Part shown: positions 23,379 to 31,079 of the stretch, one piece after another
Position numbering within the stretch: the first letter of the stretch is position 1
How the letters are laid out: each line of letters opens with the position of its first letter
Assembly: GCA_013289685.1 (NCBI GenBank)
Contig: JABCZL010000004.1
Location: 372,001-436,000 of the forward strand
DNA: 64,000 nucleotides
From: Acidobacteriota bacterium
GTDB taxonomy: Bacteria; Acidobacteriota; Terriglobia; Terriglobales; Acidobacteriaceae
Reading direction: 5' to 3'
The notes under the pieces: generated by a model
The model's input: only the letters and a program-made list of their open reading frames with translations
Databases searched by the model: none
Told to the model about the DNA's origin: nothing
Translations under genes and position numbers: made by a program

Positions 23379-24256
23379 CGACGCCGCGTATTGCCATTCC
23401 GATGCCGCACTCGACCGACCTCGAGTATGGCGAACGGGCCATTCCGCAGTATGAGCGCGCGGTTGCGCTGGCCGGAGGCGAACCGGTTCGGGTGGCGCTC
23501 GATCAGAGCGCGAACGAAATCAGAAAACTGGTGCAAAGCTGCGACGGCGTGCTGCTGCCGGGGAGCAAGGCCGACGTGGACCCCGCCAGGTTCAAGGCGG
23601 CGCGGTCGCCGCATACGGCGGCCGCCGATCCGCAGCGCGATGCTGTCGATGATCTTCTGCTGGACGACGCTTACCGGCAACGGAAACCCGTGCTCGGCAT
23701 CTGCTACGGGTTGCAGAGTTTGAATGTGTACCGCGCGGGATCGCTGGTGCAGCATATCCCGGATTTCTTGCCGGAAGAAACGCGCGCCAGAGTGAATCAT
23801 GAGGCGGGCAGGAAGGCCGCGGTCGCGCATTCGGTCGAGATCGTCCCGAGCTCAAGACTGGCGAAGATACTAAGTGGGGAGAGCCGTCCCCGGCTTTCCG
23901 GGCGATCGGAACTGCTCGGACCCGCGGCGCTGGAGTTGGGAAATCGGGAAGGGCATGGCTTCAGCCGTGCCGATACGACGCCGGGAAAGGACAGGGCTTC
24001 AGCCTCTGGGGGCAACAGCTTCATCATTCCGGTAAACTCTTCGCATCACCAGTCGGCCGACGTGATCGGCACCGGCCTGCGCATCGTGGGCCGCTGTCCC
24101 GACGATGGCATCATCGAAGGGCTGGAAGGAACCGCGCCGGATCATTTTGTGCTGGCGGTACAGTGGCATCCCGAGCGCTCGGTGGGTGAGGATGCCGCTT
24201 CGCGGGCGATCTTCGAAGCGCTGATCGAAGCTGCAGGCCAACAGCGCTCTCCGTAA
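23375..24256 (+). CDS. Class I glutamine amidotransferase (PuuD-like) with a repeat-derived insertion
   Basis: A 293-residue hydrolase of the gamma-glutamyl-gamma-aminobutyrate hydrolase type. Catalytic Cys lies in the nucleophile elbow LGICYGLQ (about residue 112), and the catalytic His and Glu in VQWHPE near residues 264-269. The PuuD-type oxyanion region GVLLPGSKADVDP is present. The family needs about 240-250 residues; the extra 45-50 lie between SRLAKIL (about 166) and VNSSHHQS (about 219). This stretch is encoded by a family C hairpin unit (23874-23905) followed by a family B unit (23951-24011). The motifs either side are intact, so the enzyme may still fold. The natural substrate is uncertain. 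Confidence 0.9.
   Translation: MTTPRIAIPMPHSTDLEYGERAIPQYERAVALAGGEPVRVALDQSANEIRKLVQSCDGVLLPGSKADVDPARFKAARSPHTAAADPQRDAVDDLLLDDAYRQRKPVLGICYGLQSLNVYRAGSLVQHIPDFLPEETRARVNHEAGRKAAVAHSVEIVPSSRLAKILSGESRPRLSGRSELLGPAALELGNREGHGFSRADTTPGKDRASASGGNSFIIPVNSSHHQSADVIGTGLRIVGRCPDDGIIEGLEGTAPDHFVLAVQWHPERSVGEDAASRAIFEALIEAAGQQRSP
23874..24011 (+). repeat. Families C and B repeats in tandem inside the amidotransferase gene
   Basis: GTGGGGAGAGCCGTCCCCGG and CTTTCCGGGCG (23874-23905) resemble the intergenic GTGGGGACAGCCGCCCCGG at 52145-52175 (minus). After 45 bases comes GGGCATGGCTTCAGCCGTGCC (23951-23971), then AGGGCTTCAGCCTCTGGGG (23993-24011), as in the intergenic copies at 21464 and 33913. All of it is read in frame as protein. 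Confidence 0.75.
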
Positions 24257-24271
24257 AGACGATCCCGTAGG

Positions 24272-24814
24272 TTATCTCTTCTTCGATGCTTTTTTCCTGG
24301 GCGCTGTCTTTTTCGGGCGCGAAGTTTTCTCCAGCAGCACCACCACGTGCGCAATGGCAGCGTTCTCCAGATTGAGTCCCTCGGGAGTCTTCGCCTTCAG
24401 CCCCACACAATCGCCGTGCACGCCGAGCAGTTCGGCGACGCGAGCGCGAATAGCCGCTGAATGAGGGCCAATTTTTGGCGCGGCAAGAATCAGGCTGGCA
24501 TCGATATTGGCAATGCTGTAACCGCTGTCCCGCACGCGCTTCAGCCCTTCCTGCAGGAAGATTACGGAATCGGCGCCTTTCCATCTGGGATCGGACGGAG
24601 GAAACAGCGCACCGATGTCGGGCGCGGCGATGGCGCCGAGTAGCGCATCGGTGATGGCGTGCAGCAGGACGTCTCCATCGGAGTGTCCCCCCAGGCCTTT
24701 GTCATGCGGCAGCGTGATGCCGCCGATCTTGAGAGGAATGGCAAGGCGGAATTCGTGCGAGTCGAAGCCGTAGCCGATGCGGGTCGCTGGTCGTTGGTCG
24801 TTGGTCTTTGGCAT
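24272..24814 (-). CDS. ispF: 2-C-methyl-D-erythritol 2,4-cyclodiphosphate synthase
   Basis: A 180-residue enzyme of the MEP pathway that cyclises CDP-ME 2-phosphate, releasing CMP. The zinc ligands are Asp18 and His20 (GYGFDSH), and His in LGGHSDGDVLLHAITDALLG. The end of the fold carries GLKAKTPEGLN near residues 137-147. The C-terminus is extended by about 18 basic residues (TSRPKKTAPRKKASKKR), which other IspF proteins lack. The gene starts 6 bp after the end of ispD, so the two form an ispDF operon. The spacer-type repeat 'GGTCGTTGGTCGTTGG' begins inside its first codons. Confidence 0.96.
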   Translation of the reverse strand: MPKTNDQRPATRIGYGFDSHEFRLAIPLKIGGITLPHDKGLGGHSDGDVLLHAITDALLGAIAAPDIGALFPPSDPRWKGADSVIFLQEGLKRVRDSGYSIANIDASLILAAPKIGPHSAAIRARVAELLGVHGDCVGLKAKTPEGLNLENAAIAHVVVLLEKTSRPKKTAPRKKASKKR

Positions 24815-24820
24815 GAGATG

Positions 24821-25570
24821 TCAGCGCCGACTCAAATAGAACTCCGCCAGTTCCATGTCTCCCGGGTTCGTGATTTTGATATTTCTGGGCGAGCCCATCA
24901 CGACGGCGACTGCGTGTCCGCTGCGCTCGGCGAGCGAGGCTTCATCGGTGCCGGTGAATCCGTCGGCGGTGGCCTCGTCGAAGGCTTTCTTGATCACGCT
25001 GTAGTGGAACCCTTGTGGCGTCTGCGCCAGTACGACGCCGGCGCGCGGGATGGTGGCTTTGACGATCGCGCCTTCGGAGGTGCGTTCCACCTGCTTCACG
25101 GTATCGACGGCGGGCAGGCCGGCGATGGCGGCGCCGTATTTCTTCGCGGCGGCGATTACTTCGTGGATGATCTCGGCAGTGACGAGTGGGCGCACCGCGT
25201 CGTGCACCAGAACTACATCATCGGCGGCGGCGGCAATGGCGTTGAGCGCGTGCTCGACCGACTGCTGGCGGTGCTCGCCGCCGGCGACGAGTTCGACTTT
25301 CTTGTTCCGCAAGCCGGCGTCGGTGGCTGCTTCTTTCGTGAGGCGTTCGCGGAACCCCTCGATTTCGTTTTCGCGCAGGGCGATCCAGATTTCGCTGACT
25401 TCCTCGACGGCGGCGAACCTGCGCAGAGTGTGAATCAGAATCGGCGTGCCCGCCAGGTCGGTGAACTGCTTCGAGGGATGGGGCTTCTTGGTCTTCGCAT
25501 CCATGGCGCTGGGCATGGGAGACATGCGCGTCCCCAGGCCTGCAGCCGGGATAATGACGATGACCTTCAT
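24821..25570 (-). CDS. ispD: 2-C-methyl-D-erythritol 4-phosphate cytidylyltransferase
   Basis: A 249-residue nucleotidyltransferase joining CTP and MEP in isoprenoid synthesis. Conserved parts: VIIPAAGLGTRM at residues 4-15, where the family has its nucleotide-binding glycine-rich loop; HPSKQFTDLAGTPILIHTLR; VLVHDAVRPLVT; AGLPAVDTVKQV; LAQTPQGFHYSVI; TGTDEASLAERSG. All are typical. An internal segment (SAMDAKTKKPHP) lengthens the first loop by about 12 residues. It is upstream of ispF and separated from it by 6 bp. Confidence 0.96.
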   Translation of the reverse strand: MKVIVIIPAAGLGTRMSPMPSAMDAKTKKPHPSKQFTDLAGTPILIHTLRRFAAVEEVSEIWIALRENEIEGFRERLTKEAATDAGLRNKKVELVAGGEHRQQSVEHALNAIAAAADDVVLVHDAVRPLVTAEIIHEVIAAAKKYGAAIAGLPAVDTVKQVERTSEGAIVKATIPRAGVVLAQTPQGFHYSVIKKAFDEATADGFTGTDEASLAERSGHAVAVVMGSPRNIKITNPGDMELAEFYLSRR

Positions 25571-25878
25571 AGCGGGCGTTAAGTATACGAGTCGGCGGAG
25601 GGAGAGTTCAAATTGTTACCCGCCATTGTTCCCCCGCTAAAGTCTCTCGGTTCGCCGGGGAAATCGTGGGCAAAACCCTGATAAGTTTTTAATCTCGCAT
25701 AGGCACGAGGTGACACGACTGGAACTTTCTTCCACGCTTCTGGTTTCGACTCCTCAGGAAGCCGCGCCGGAAAATCGTCCAAGCCATTTCCTCTCAGGAG
25801 CTTAGAGTTTTCGTAGGGCGAGCCTGCGGGCTGGCCCTCGACTTGCAGTTTCCGATCTGTTCCCGGTAGGAGGTTGCC
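25571..25878. other. 308-bp spacer between divergent ispD and an exported protein
   Basis: No gene or RNA is recognised. The end of the spacer has AGGAGGT-TGCC directly before the ATG at 25879, a strong ribosome binding site for the next gene. Promoters for ispD (minus) and for 25879 (plus) must lie here, but no hexamer pair stands out. Confidence 0.5.
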
Positions 25879-26328
25879 ATGAAAGCGGGCCGATTCTGGA
25901 TAGAGATCGTCGGGTTGGGCACTGCCATTGCCTGTGCGCTCGCGCTTGTGATCGCAACTCTGGGAGCCGCAGCTGTGGCGGTTGGGGAACATCCGAAATC
26001 AGAGCAGGCGGAAGCTGCGCCGGCGGCGGAATCGCCTTCGGCCGCGTCTTTGCCTCTGTCTCTGGCCTTGCAGCAGACTCACGAAGGAATGGTGACCTGC
26101 TCCCGGTGCGGCGCGAAGCACTCTGCCGTTCTCGGCAAAACCGCCGTCGACTGCAGCCTTACCTGCGTGCGCGGTGGAGCTACGTTCGCTCTGGTGGATG
26201 GCGATAAGACATACCTGCTCGACGGCGCCTCAGACCGTCTCAAGAAAGTTGTCGGACAACGCGCCCGCATTATGGGCTCGGTGCAGGGAAATCGGATCAA
26301 AGTGTCTTCAGTCGCAGCTTCGAGCTGA
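25879..26328 (+). CDS. Exported protein with a Cys-x2-Cys motif
   Basis: A 149-residue protein with one N-terminal hydrophobic segment (GLGTAIACALALVIATLGAA, residues 13-35), an Ala/Glu/Pro-rich linker (about 38-62) and a small C-terminal domain: GMVTCSRCGAKHS, KTAVDCSLTCVRGGATFALV, DKTYLLDGASDRLKKVVGQR, RIMGSVQGNRIKVSSV. The latter resembles the small beta-barrel 'G-x-x-G-x-x' exported domains seen in Acidobacteria (DUF5818-like). The four cysteines may bind metal or make disulfides. The start is supported by AGGAGGT. Function unknown. Confidence 0.65.
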   Translation: MKAGRFWIEIVGLGTAIACALALVIATLGAAAVAVGEHPKSEQAEAAPAAESPSAASLPLSLALQQTHEGMVTCSRCGAKHSAVLGKTAVDCSLTCVRGGATFALVDGDKTYLLDGASDRLKKVVGQRARIMGSVQGNRIKVSSVAASS

Positions 26329-26344
26329 GCGCCGGGAAAGAATC

Positions 26345-26704
26345 TCAGCCGGGCCACCTGATCGCTACGCCTCCCTGCGGGTAGGGCCCAATCGCCAGGC
26401 CTCCCAAAGCGCGGAGACCGACGGCCAGCCCGCCAACGGCCACGCCTCCGATCGCGAGACCTCCCAAAGCCACCAGGCCCAACGCGAGTCCACCGACTCC
26501 GATCACGCCGAGGCTCAGGCCGCCGATCGCGATTACTCCAGCCGCGATAGCTCCCACGGCAATGATGCCGACCGCGACATCGCCCACGGCGATCACACCA
26601 ACGGCGCGACCGCGAAGTTGCTGAGATTGGAGATCAGGTCCGAAGGCAATCGACACGACAGGAATGTCGCCTACGGTTGCGGTTGATTGATAGCGATAGC
26701 GCAT
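26345..26704 (-). CDS. Glycine-rich pentapeptide-periodic protein
   Basis: A 119-residue protein. Residues 34-103 form 14 perfect 5-residue units of the form A-(V/I/L)-G-x-(I/V/L): AVGVI, AVGDV, AVGII, AVGAI, AAGVI, AIGGL, SLGVI, GVGGL, ALGLV, ALGGL, AIGGV, AVGGL, AVGLR, ALGGL. A 5-residue period suggests a square or triangular beta-helix, but the units lack the polar central residues of classical A(D/N)Lxx pentapeptide proteins and are far more hydrophobic. The N-terminus (YQSTATVGDIPVVSIAFGPDL) is conserved-looking. There is no signal peptide. Function unknown. Confidence 0.7.
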   Translation of the reverse strand: MRYRYQSTATVGDIPVVSIAFGPDLQSQQLRGRAVGVIAVGDVAVGIIAVGAIAAGVIAIGGLSLGVIGVGGLALGLVALGGLAIGGVAVGGLAVGLRALGGLAIGPYPQGGVAIRWPG

Positions 26705-26725
26705 ATTCGTCCTCCTCTGCAGAGG

Positions 26726-27832
26726 TTACGAAGAAGGCTTGGTTTCGGTTCCCGTAGAAATGGCTGCCGCAGGGCTAGCTACCGCCGCGGGTACCGGCGG
26801 AGGAGAAGCCGGAACGGGCACGGGCACCGTCTGGCGCGAGTAGGCGGCGCGCTCGTCCCACTTGCCGAAAATCATTTTGCCGGCAGTCGTCTGCAGCACC
26901 GATGTGACCGAGACGTCGATGGTCTTGCCAATCATTTTTCGGGCATTGTCCACAACCACCATGGTGCCGTCGTCGAGATAGGCCACGCCCTGGTTGTATT
27001 CCTTGCCTTCCTTCAGGATGAAGACGCGCATGGTCTCGCCGGGCAGCACGATTGGCTTGAGCGAGTTGGCCAGTTCGTTAATGTTGAGGACTTCCACGCC
27101 CTGCAACTGCGCCACCTTGTTCAGGTTGAAATCGTTGGTGATGATCTTGCCCTCGTAAAGCTTGGCCAGTTCGATCAGCTTCAGGTCGACTTCGCGGACG
27201 GCGGGGAAATCATCTTCGACGATCTGAATGGTGAGGGTGGCGACCTTTTGCAGGCGTTGCAGAATGTCGAGGCCGCGGCGTCCGCGGTTGCGCTTCAGCG
27301 AATCGGCGGAATCGGCCACCAGCTGCAGTTCTCGCAACACGAACTGCGGAGTCACGATGATGCCGTCGAGGAAGCCGGTCTCGGCAATGTCGGCGATGCG
27401 CCCGTCGATGATGACGCTGGTGTCGAGAATCTTGTAGCTTTTCTTGCCCTGCTTCTCGCCGCCGAAGATGCCACCCAGCGCCGCCAGATTGAGCAGGTCG
27501 CCCTTGTTGGCACCGACTGCCAGGCCGACGTAGGCCATCAGTAGCATGACCAGTATCTGCAGGAAGCTCTGGGTACTCCCGGGTGGGACGCTGTTGCGAA
27601 TGACCAGGGCGAACAGGTAGGCGCCACAGATGCCGAGGAAGCTTCCGATGGCGGCGCCGATCAGCCGCTTCAGGCTGACGGTGCGCAGCTTCCATTCGAA
27701 CAGGACGATGGCCGCTCCGATCAGCGCACCCACGCCCGCATCAATATTGCGGGTCTGTCCGAAAGGCACGATGACGAAGCAGGTGACGGCTACAACGATG
27801 ATAAAAAGAAGACGTACAAGAATAATATCCAC
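26726..27832 (-). CDS. YacL-like PIN/TRAM membrane nuclease-family protein
   Basis: A 368-residue protein from GTG 27832, preceded by GGGGAGGT 6 nt upstream (the longer frame to 28021 lacks support). Four N-terminal membrane segments (about residues 4-22, 34-50, 60-82, 92-112) are followed by a PIN domain ([49 protein letters not shown]) and a TRAM domain ([20 protein letters not shown] and [22 protein letters not shown]). A Pro/Ala-rich tail ends it. The acidic PIN residues are kept. Relatives such as Bacillus YacL have no settled role; RNA or DNA processing at the membrane is inferred. Confidence 0.92.
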   Translation of the reverse strand: MDIILVRLLFIIVVAVTCFVIVPFGQTRNIDAGVGALIGAAIVLFEWKLRTVSLKRLIGAAIGSFLGICGAYLFALVIRNSVPPGSTQSFLQILVMLLMAYVGLAVGANKGDLLNLAALGGIFGGEKQGKKSYKILDTSVIIDGRIADIAETGFLDGIIVTPQFVLRELQLVADSADSLKRNRGRRGLDILQRLQKVATLTIQIVEDDFPAVREVDLKLIELAKLYEGKIITNDFNLNKVAQLQGVEVLNINELANSLKPIVLPGETMRVFILKEGKEYNQGVAYLDDGTMVVVDNARKMIGKTIDVSVTSVLQTTAGKMIFGKWDERAAYSRQTVPVPVPASPPPVPAAVASPAAAISTGTETKPSS

Positions 27833-28210
27833 GGTAGACCTCCCCGCGGATGCAACTGCCCATCTGCCCATACCATTGGGCAATGCACCCGTGCCGGTTC
27901 CACGCCGCCCCCGGCGGGAATCGGCCTTTCCTATGCGGGGCGCGCAAGAATTAGGGGAATGAATCTGCGCCCCGTCCCGGCCTGCAGGGGCTCGGCCGGA
28001 CGACCAGTAAGCCAACGCCAAGAGTATATACCTGTGGGTAAATAAGGGGGGAATTACCCGCTGCTTCCCCCCTGATCTCGTAGGGAAAGGGGCGGATGCC
28101 GGCCCAGGGTAGAGTATTGGATTTCGGCCTTAAATCGGGCAGGATCGCGGAACTTTTGCGGTTTCAACGGCTTTGTACGGGTGTATGCCGAAAATGGAAA
28201 TGAGGAAGCA
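27833..28210. other. Divergent spacer with a perfect G/C hairpin
   Basis: The 378-bp spacer holds AGGGGGGAA (28045-28053) and TTCCCCCCT (28065-28073), a perfect 9-bp hairpin with an 11-base loop, close to TATATACCTGTGGG. No poly-T follows, so it is not an ordinary terminator. Promoters for both flanking genes must lie here. A GAGGAA ribosome binding site sits just before the ATG at 28211. No further gene is seen. Confidence 0.5.
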
Positions 28211-28555
28211 ATGAAAAAGCTCGTGACGGTTGTTTTGATACTGTTATCCGCCATGGCTTGGGCGGGCACGGAACCGAACCCGGCCGACTACCCCATTAAT
28301 GTCCACGTCACATCGTCGCGCATGGCACTTGAAGGCGAGGCGAATGCGTTTAGTCAAAAGCTGAGCGTCACCATCAACGAGAAGAAATATGAGCTCAGGT
28401 GTCCCGGGGTCAATGCACTCCTGGCGCTCGGCGACTACAAAGCCAAGCTCGTTAGAAACGATCACAGGACCGCTTATGATTCGTATCAAGTCTACGAGTT
28501 CCTGTTTCCCGACAACAAAACCAGAAAGTTCGAAGTCGTCGGCGCGATGGAGTAG
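28211..28555 (+). CDS. Small exported protein of unknown function
   Basis: A 114-residue protein with a signal peptide (MKKLVTVVLILLSAMAWA). The mature part is beta-rich: YPINVHVTSSRMALEGEANA, FSQKLSVTINEKKYELRCPG, LLALGDYKAKLVRNDHRTAY, YEFLFPDNKTRKFEVVGAME. It resembles the small exported domain seen in several Acidobacteria but I cannot name it. The start is set by GAGGAA 4-9 nt upstream of the ATG at 28211. Codon use is close to that of the neighbours. Confidence 0.65.
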   Translation: MKKLVTVVLILLSAMAWAGTEPNPADYPINVHVTSSRMALEGEANAFSQKLSVTINEKKYELRCPGVNALLALGDYKAKLVRNDHRTAYDSYQVYEFLFPDNKTRKFEVVGAME

Positions 28556-28602
28556 TCATGACGCTGACGGTCGGGAGGCCGGTGATCCTGTAAACTTTGA
28601 GC

Positions 28603-29631
28603 ATGAAAGCCCTCGTCCTCACCCGCCTGTCCGGGCTTGACGCGCTTGCAGTCCAAAATGTTCCCGAACCCACGGCGAAAGCCGGCCAAACGCTGGTCCG
28701 CGTCGGTGCCGGAGGTCTGAATTTTGCCGACCTGATGACCACCATGGGAGGTTATCCCGGAACCCCGGCGCCCCCGCTGGTCGTGGGACGCGAATTCGCC
28801 GGAGTAGAGATCTCCGGGGCTAACGAGACCAGCGGACGGCGCGTCATGGGATACGCGCAGTGGGCCGCGTTCGCCGAGAAGACGTCCGCCTACTCCAACA
28901 TGCTGTGGGCAATCCCAGACCATTGGACCGACGAGCAGGCCGCCGCCTTCCCAGTCAACTACTTCACCGCATATCTCGCGTACTGGCAGGCCGGCATGAC
29001 ATCACCGCCCATGTGGGGACAGACGCCCTCGGCTGTCCAGCGGAGCGAAGCTCCGCGGCGCACCCCCCGCGTTCTCATCCACGCCGTGGCCGGAGGCGTG
29101 GGCACGGCAGCCGTGCAGGTCGGCCAGTTGCTCGGCGTCTACATGTACGGCACGTCATCGTCGGACGAAAAACTCGCGCGCGTGAAAACGCTCGGCTTGC
29201 AGCACGCCATCAACTACAAGCAGCACGACTATGAAGAGGTCGTGAAGAATCTGACGCACGGCGAAGGCGTCGACGCCGTCTTCGAAATGCTGGGCGGCGA
29301 GCACACCGCCAAGAGCACGCGCTGCCTGCGCGACTTTGGACGCGTCATCCAGTACGGCACGGCGACGGGCAAGCCTCCGAAGCTCGATCTTCGCGCCATG
29401 TACGCGAAGTCGGCGAGCGTGCAAGGACTGTGGCTTACGTATCTGGCGCAGAAACCCGAAATCATGGACCCGGCATGGCAGCAGCTTTCGGCCTGGATCG
29501 CACAGGGGAAACTGACTCCGCAGATCGGCCACGTGTTCCCGCTGGAGCGCGCGGTGGAAGCGTACAAGCTGCTGGAAGAGGGGAAGAATTATGGGAAGGT
29601 TGTGTTGACTATCGCGCGAGCCCCCGGTTGA
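28603..29631 (+). CDS. Quinone oxidoreductase-like MDR enzyme with a repeat-derived insertion
   Basis: A 342-residue medium-chain dehydrogenase/reductase. The N-terminal GroES-like half includes ADLMTTMGGYPGTPAPPLVVG-REFAG; the Rossmann half has the NADPH loop HAVAGGVGTAAVQVG near residues 160-175 and KTLGLQHAINYKQHDYEE. No zinc ligands of classical alcohol dehydrogenases are seen, so it fits the zinc-independent quinone reductase branch. Between YWQAGMTSP (about 135) and RVLIHAVAGG (about 158) about 17 extra residues (WGQTPSAVQRSEAPRRTP) are encoded by a family C double hairpin (29012-29056). Reaction and substrate are inferred from the family. Confidence 0.88.
   Translation: MKALVLTRLSGLDALAVQNVPEPTAKAGQTLVRVGAGGLNFADLMTTMGGYPGTPAPPLVVGREFAGVEISGANETSGRRVMGYAQWAAFAEKTSAYSNMLWAIPDHWTDEQAAAFPVNYFTAYLAYWQAGMTSPPMWGQTPSAVQRSEAPRRTPRVLIHAVAGGVGTAAVQVGQLLGVYMYGTSSSDEKLARVKTLGLQHAINYKQHDYEEVVKNLTHGEGVDAVFEMLGGEHTAKSTRCLRDFGRVIQYGTATGKPPKLDLRAMYAKSASVQGLWLTYLAQKPEIMDPAWQQLSAWIAQGKLTPQIGHVFPLERAVEAYKLLEEGKNYGKVVLTIARAPG
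29012..29056 (+). repeat. Two-hairpin repeat (family C) inside the oxidoreductase gene
   Basis: GTGGGGACAGACGCCCTCGG followed by CTGTCC (first imperfect hairpin, about 29013-29038), then GCGGAGC-GAA-GCTCCGC (29040-29046 and 29050-29056, perfect). The intergenic copy at 52611-52655 has the same order of parts. It is in frame and adds residues just before the NADPH-binding loop. Confidence 0.75.
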
Positions 29632-29659
29632 GCATGCAATCGTCTGTCAGTTTTTTGCT

Positions 29660-29691
29660 TTGACCACCAGCTGTACTACGTGTAATAGTAC
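29660..29691 (+). promoter_or_regulatory. Promoter and palindromic operator of the GntR-ABC operon
   Basis: A -35 element TTGACC (29660-29665), 17-bp spacer, and -10 element TAATAG (29683-29688). The perfect inverted repeat GTACTA (29673-29678) and TAGTAC (29686-29691) spans the spacer and the -10 element. The GTG start of the regulator at 29697 lies 8 nt after the -10, so the transcript would begin at, or within two bases of, the start codon. A dimeric GntR/YtrA-type regulator bound to this site would block the promoter; autoregulation is inferred. Confidence 0.75.
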
Positions 29692-29696
29692 GGATC

Positions 29697-30128
29697 GTGA
29701 TTCCGTTCCGCGTGGATTTCCGGCCCGGCCTTTCGCTCCATGAGCAAGTTGTGTATGCCGCAAAAAAGGCAATGATCTCCGGGCAAATGCGTCCGGGCGA
29801 CCCCTTCCCCTCCGTGCGAGTCCTCAGCAAAGAACTCAAAATCAATCCCAACACCGCACACAAGGTCGTCACCTACCTGGTCACGACCGGCTTGCTGGAG
29901 AGCCGGCCTGGCATTGGCACGGTCGTTGCGACCCTGCCGGAAGCAAGCAAGGCCGAGCGAACGCAACTGCTGGGACGCGAAATCGAACAACTCGTGGTGG
30001 AAGCGAAGAAACTCGGGATCGGTCTGGAAGACATACTGACGTCCATTTCGGCGCATTGGAAACGACTCGGTGGCAGTCCAGGCGGATCAAGGGCGGAATC
30101 AGGTCGAGGAGGTCGCGACACGCGATGA
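29697..30128 (+). CDS. GntR-family transcription regulator (YtrA type)
   Basis: A 143-residue protein: winged helix at residues 10-75 (LHEQVVYAAKKAMISGQMRP, PFPSVRVLSKELKINPNTAH, VVTYLVTTGLLESRPGIGT) and a short C-terminal helical dimerisation part instead of a ligand-binding domain, as in the YtrA subfamily. Such regulators typically repress ABC transporter operons. It starts with GTG at 29697, seems leaderless, and its stop overlaps the ATG of the ATPase gene (ATGA at 30125-30128). The last 15 residues (GSRAESGRGGRDTR) are low-complexity. Confidence 0.9.
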   Translation: MIPFRVDFRPGLSLHEQVVYAAKKAMISGQMRPGDPFPSVRVLSKELKINPNTAHKVVTYLVTTGLLESRPGIGTVVATLPEASKAERTQLLGREIEQLVVEAKKLGIGLEDILTSISAHWKRLGGSPGGSRAESGRGGRDTR

Positions 30129-31063
30129 CCCAAGCGATTAGCCAAACAACGACTAGCCGAGAAGCGTTCGACGTGATTCGAACCGAAAATCTCACCAAGA
30201 AATTTGGCCGGGTGCACGCTCTCGCTGGTCTGAATCTCAACGTGGCAGAGGGAGCAGTTTATGCGCTCGTGGGCCCGAACGGCGCGGGCAAGACTACTGC
30301 CATCAAGATCCTGATGAACATTTTCGGACCGACCCACGGTCGCGCCCAAGTGCTGGGCATGGAATCGACGCAAATCGCGGGTGGTGCCTTTACGTCGATC
30401 GGGTATGTGTCGGAGAACCAACAGCTGCCGGAATGGATGCGAGTGGGCGGGCTGCTCGCCTATCTCCGACCGTTTTATCCGTCATGGGACCGCGATCTGG
30501 AAAAGGAGCTGGTGAAGCAGTTCGATCTGCCGCTGGACCGCAAGCTCCGCCACTTATCGCGCGGGATGCGGATGAAGGCCGCGCTGGCCAGCGCGCTCGC
30601 CTATCACCCGAAACTGATCGTGCTGGACGAACCTTTCACGGGGCTTGATCCTCTGGTCCGCGATGAGTTGATCGAAGGGCTGCTGGATCGCGCCGAGGAG
30701 TCGACGATCTTCGTTTCTTCACATGACCTGGCGGAGATTGAGAGCTTCGCCAGCCACGTGGGCTACCTGGAGGATGGGCGGTTGCGGTTGTCCGAGGAGT
30801 TGGGGGTATTGGTCGAGCGCTTCCGAGAGGTGGAGGTCACGTTGAATGCTCCTACGACTCCACGCAGTAAAGTACCGGATTCCTGGATGCACGTGAGCAC
30901 TTCGGCGGCCGTGGTTCGGTTCGTCGAGAGTCGTTTCGATCGGGAGCGGACGAGCGGTGACGTTCGGAACTTGTTTGGCGAGGTGCGTGACATTACGTAT
31001 ACACCGATGTCACTGCGATCGATTTTTCTGGCCATGGCCAAGGCAGGGCGAAACGCGGCATAG
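30125..31063 (+). CDS. ABC transporter ATP-binding protein
   Basis: A 312-residue ATPase. Walker A GPNGAGKTT lies at residues 50-58, the signature LSRGMRMKAALASALAYHP near 138-156, Walker B LIVLDEPFTGLDP near 158-170 and the H-loop SSHDLAEIE near 197-205. Residues beyond 220 form an extra C-terminal domain seen in ABC-2 type drug or peptide exporters. The start (ATG 30125) overlaps the regulator's stop. The next gene, 16 bp downstream, is a large membrane protein that is the likely permease. Confidence 0.93.
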   Translation: MTQAISQTTTSREAFDVIRTENLTKKFGRVHALAGLNLNVAEGAVYALVGPNGAGKTTAIKILMNIFGPTHGRAQVLGMESTQIAGGAFTSIGYVSENQQLPEWMRVGGLLAYLRPFYPSWDRDLEKELVKQFDLPLDRKLRHLSRGMRMKAALASALAYHPKLIVLDEPFTGLDPLVRDELIEGLLDRAEESTIFVSSHDLAEIESFASHVGYLEDGRLRLSEELGVLVERFREVEVTLNAPTTPRSKVPDSWMHVSTSAAVVRFVESRFDRERTSGDVRNLFGEVRDITYTPMSLRSIFLAMAKAGRNAA

Positions 31064-31079
31064 ATAGAGAGGGCCGGCA

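Noticed and set aside
26174..26686. Plus-strand frame over the pentapeptide-periodic gene
   Set aside because: It overlaps the end of the exported gene and is the antisense of a repetitive gene; its repeats mirror those of the opposite strand. The minus-strand protein has the regular 5-residue pattern and is the better choice.
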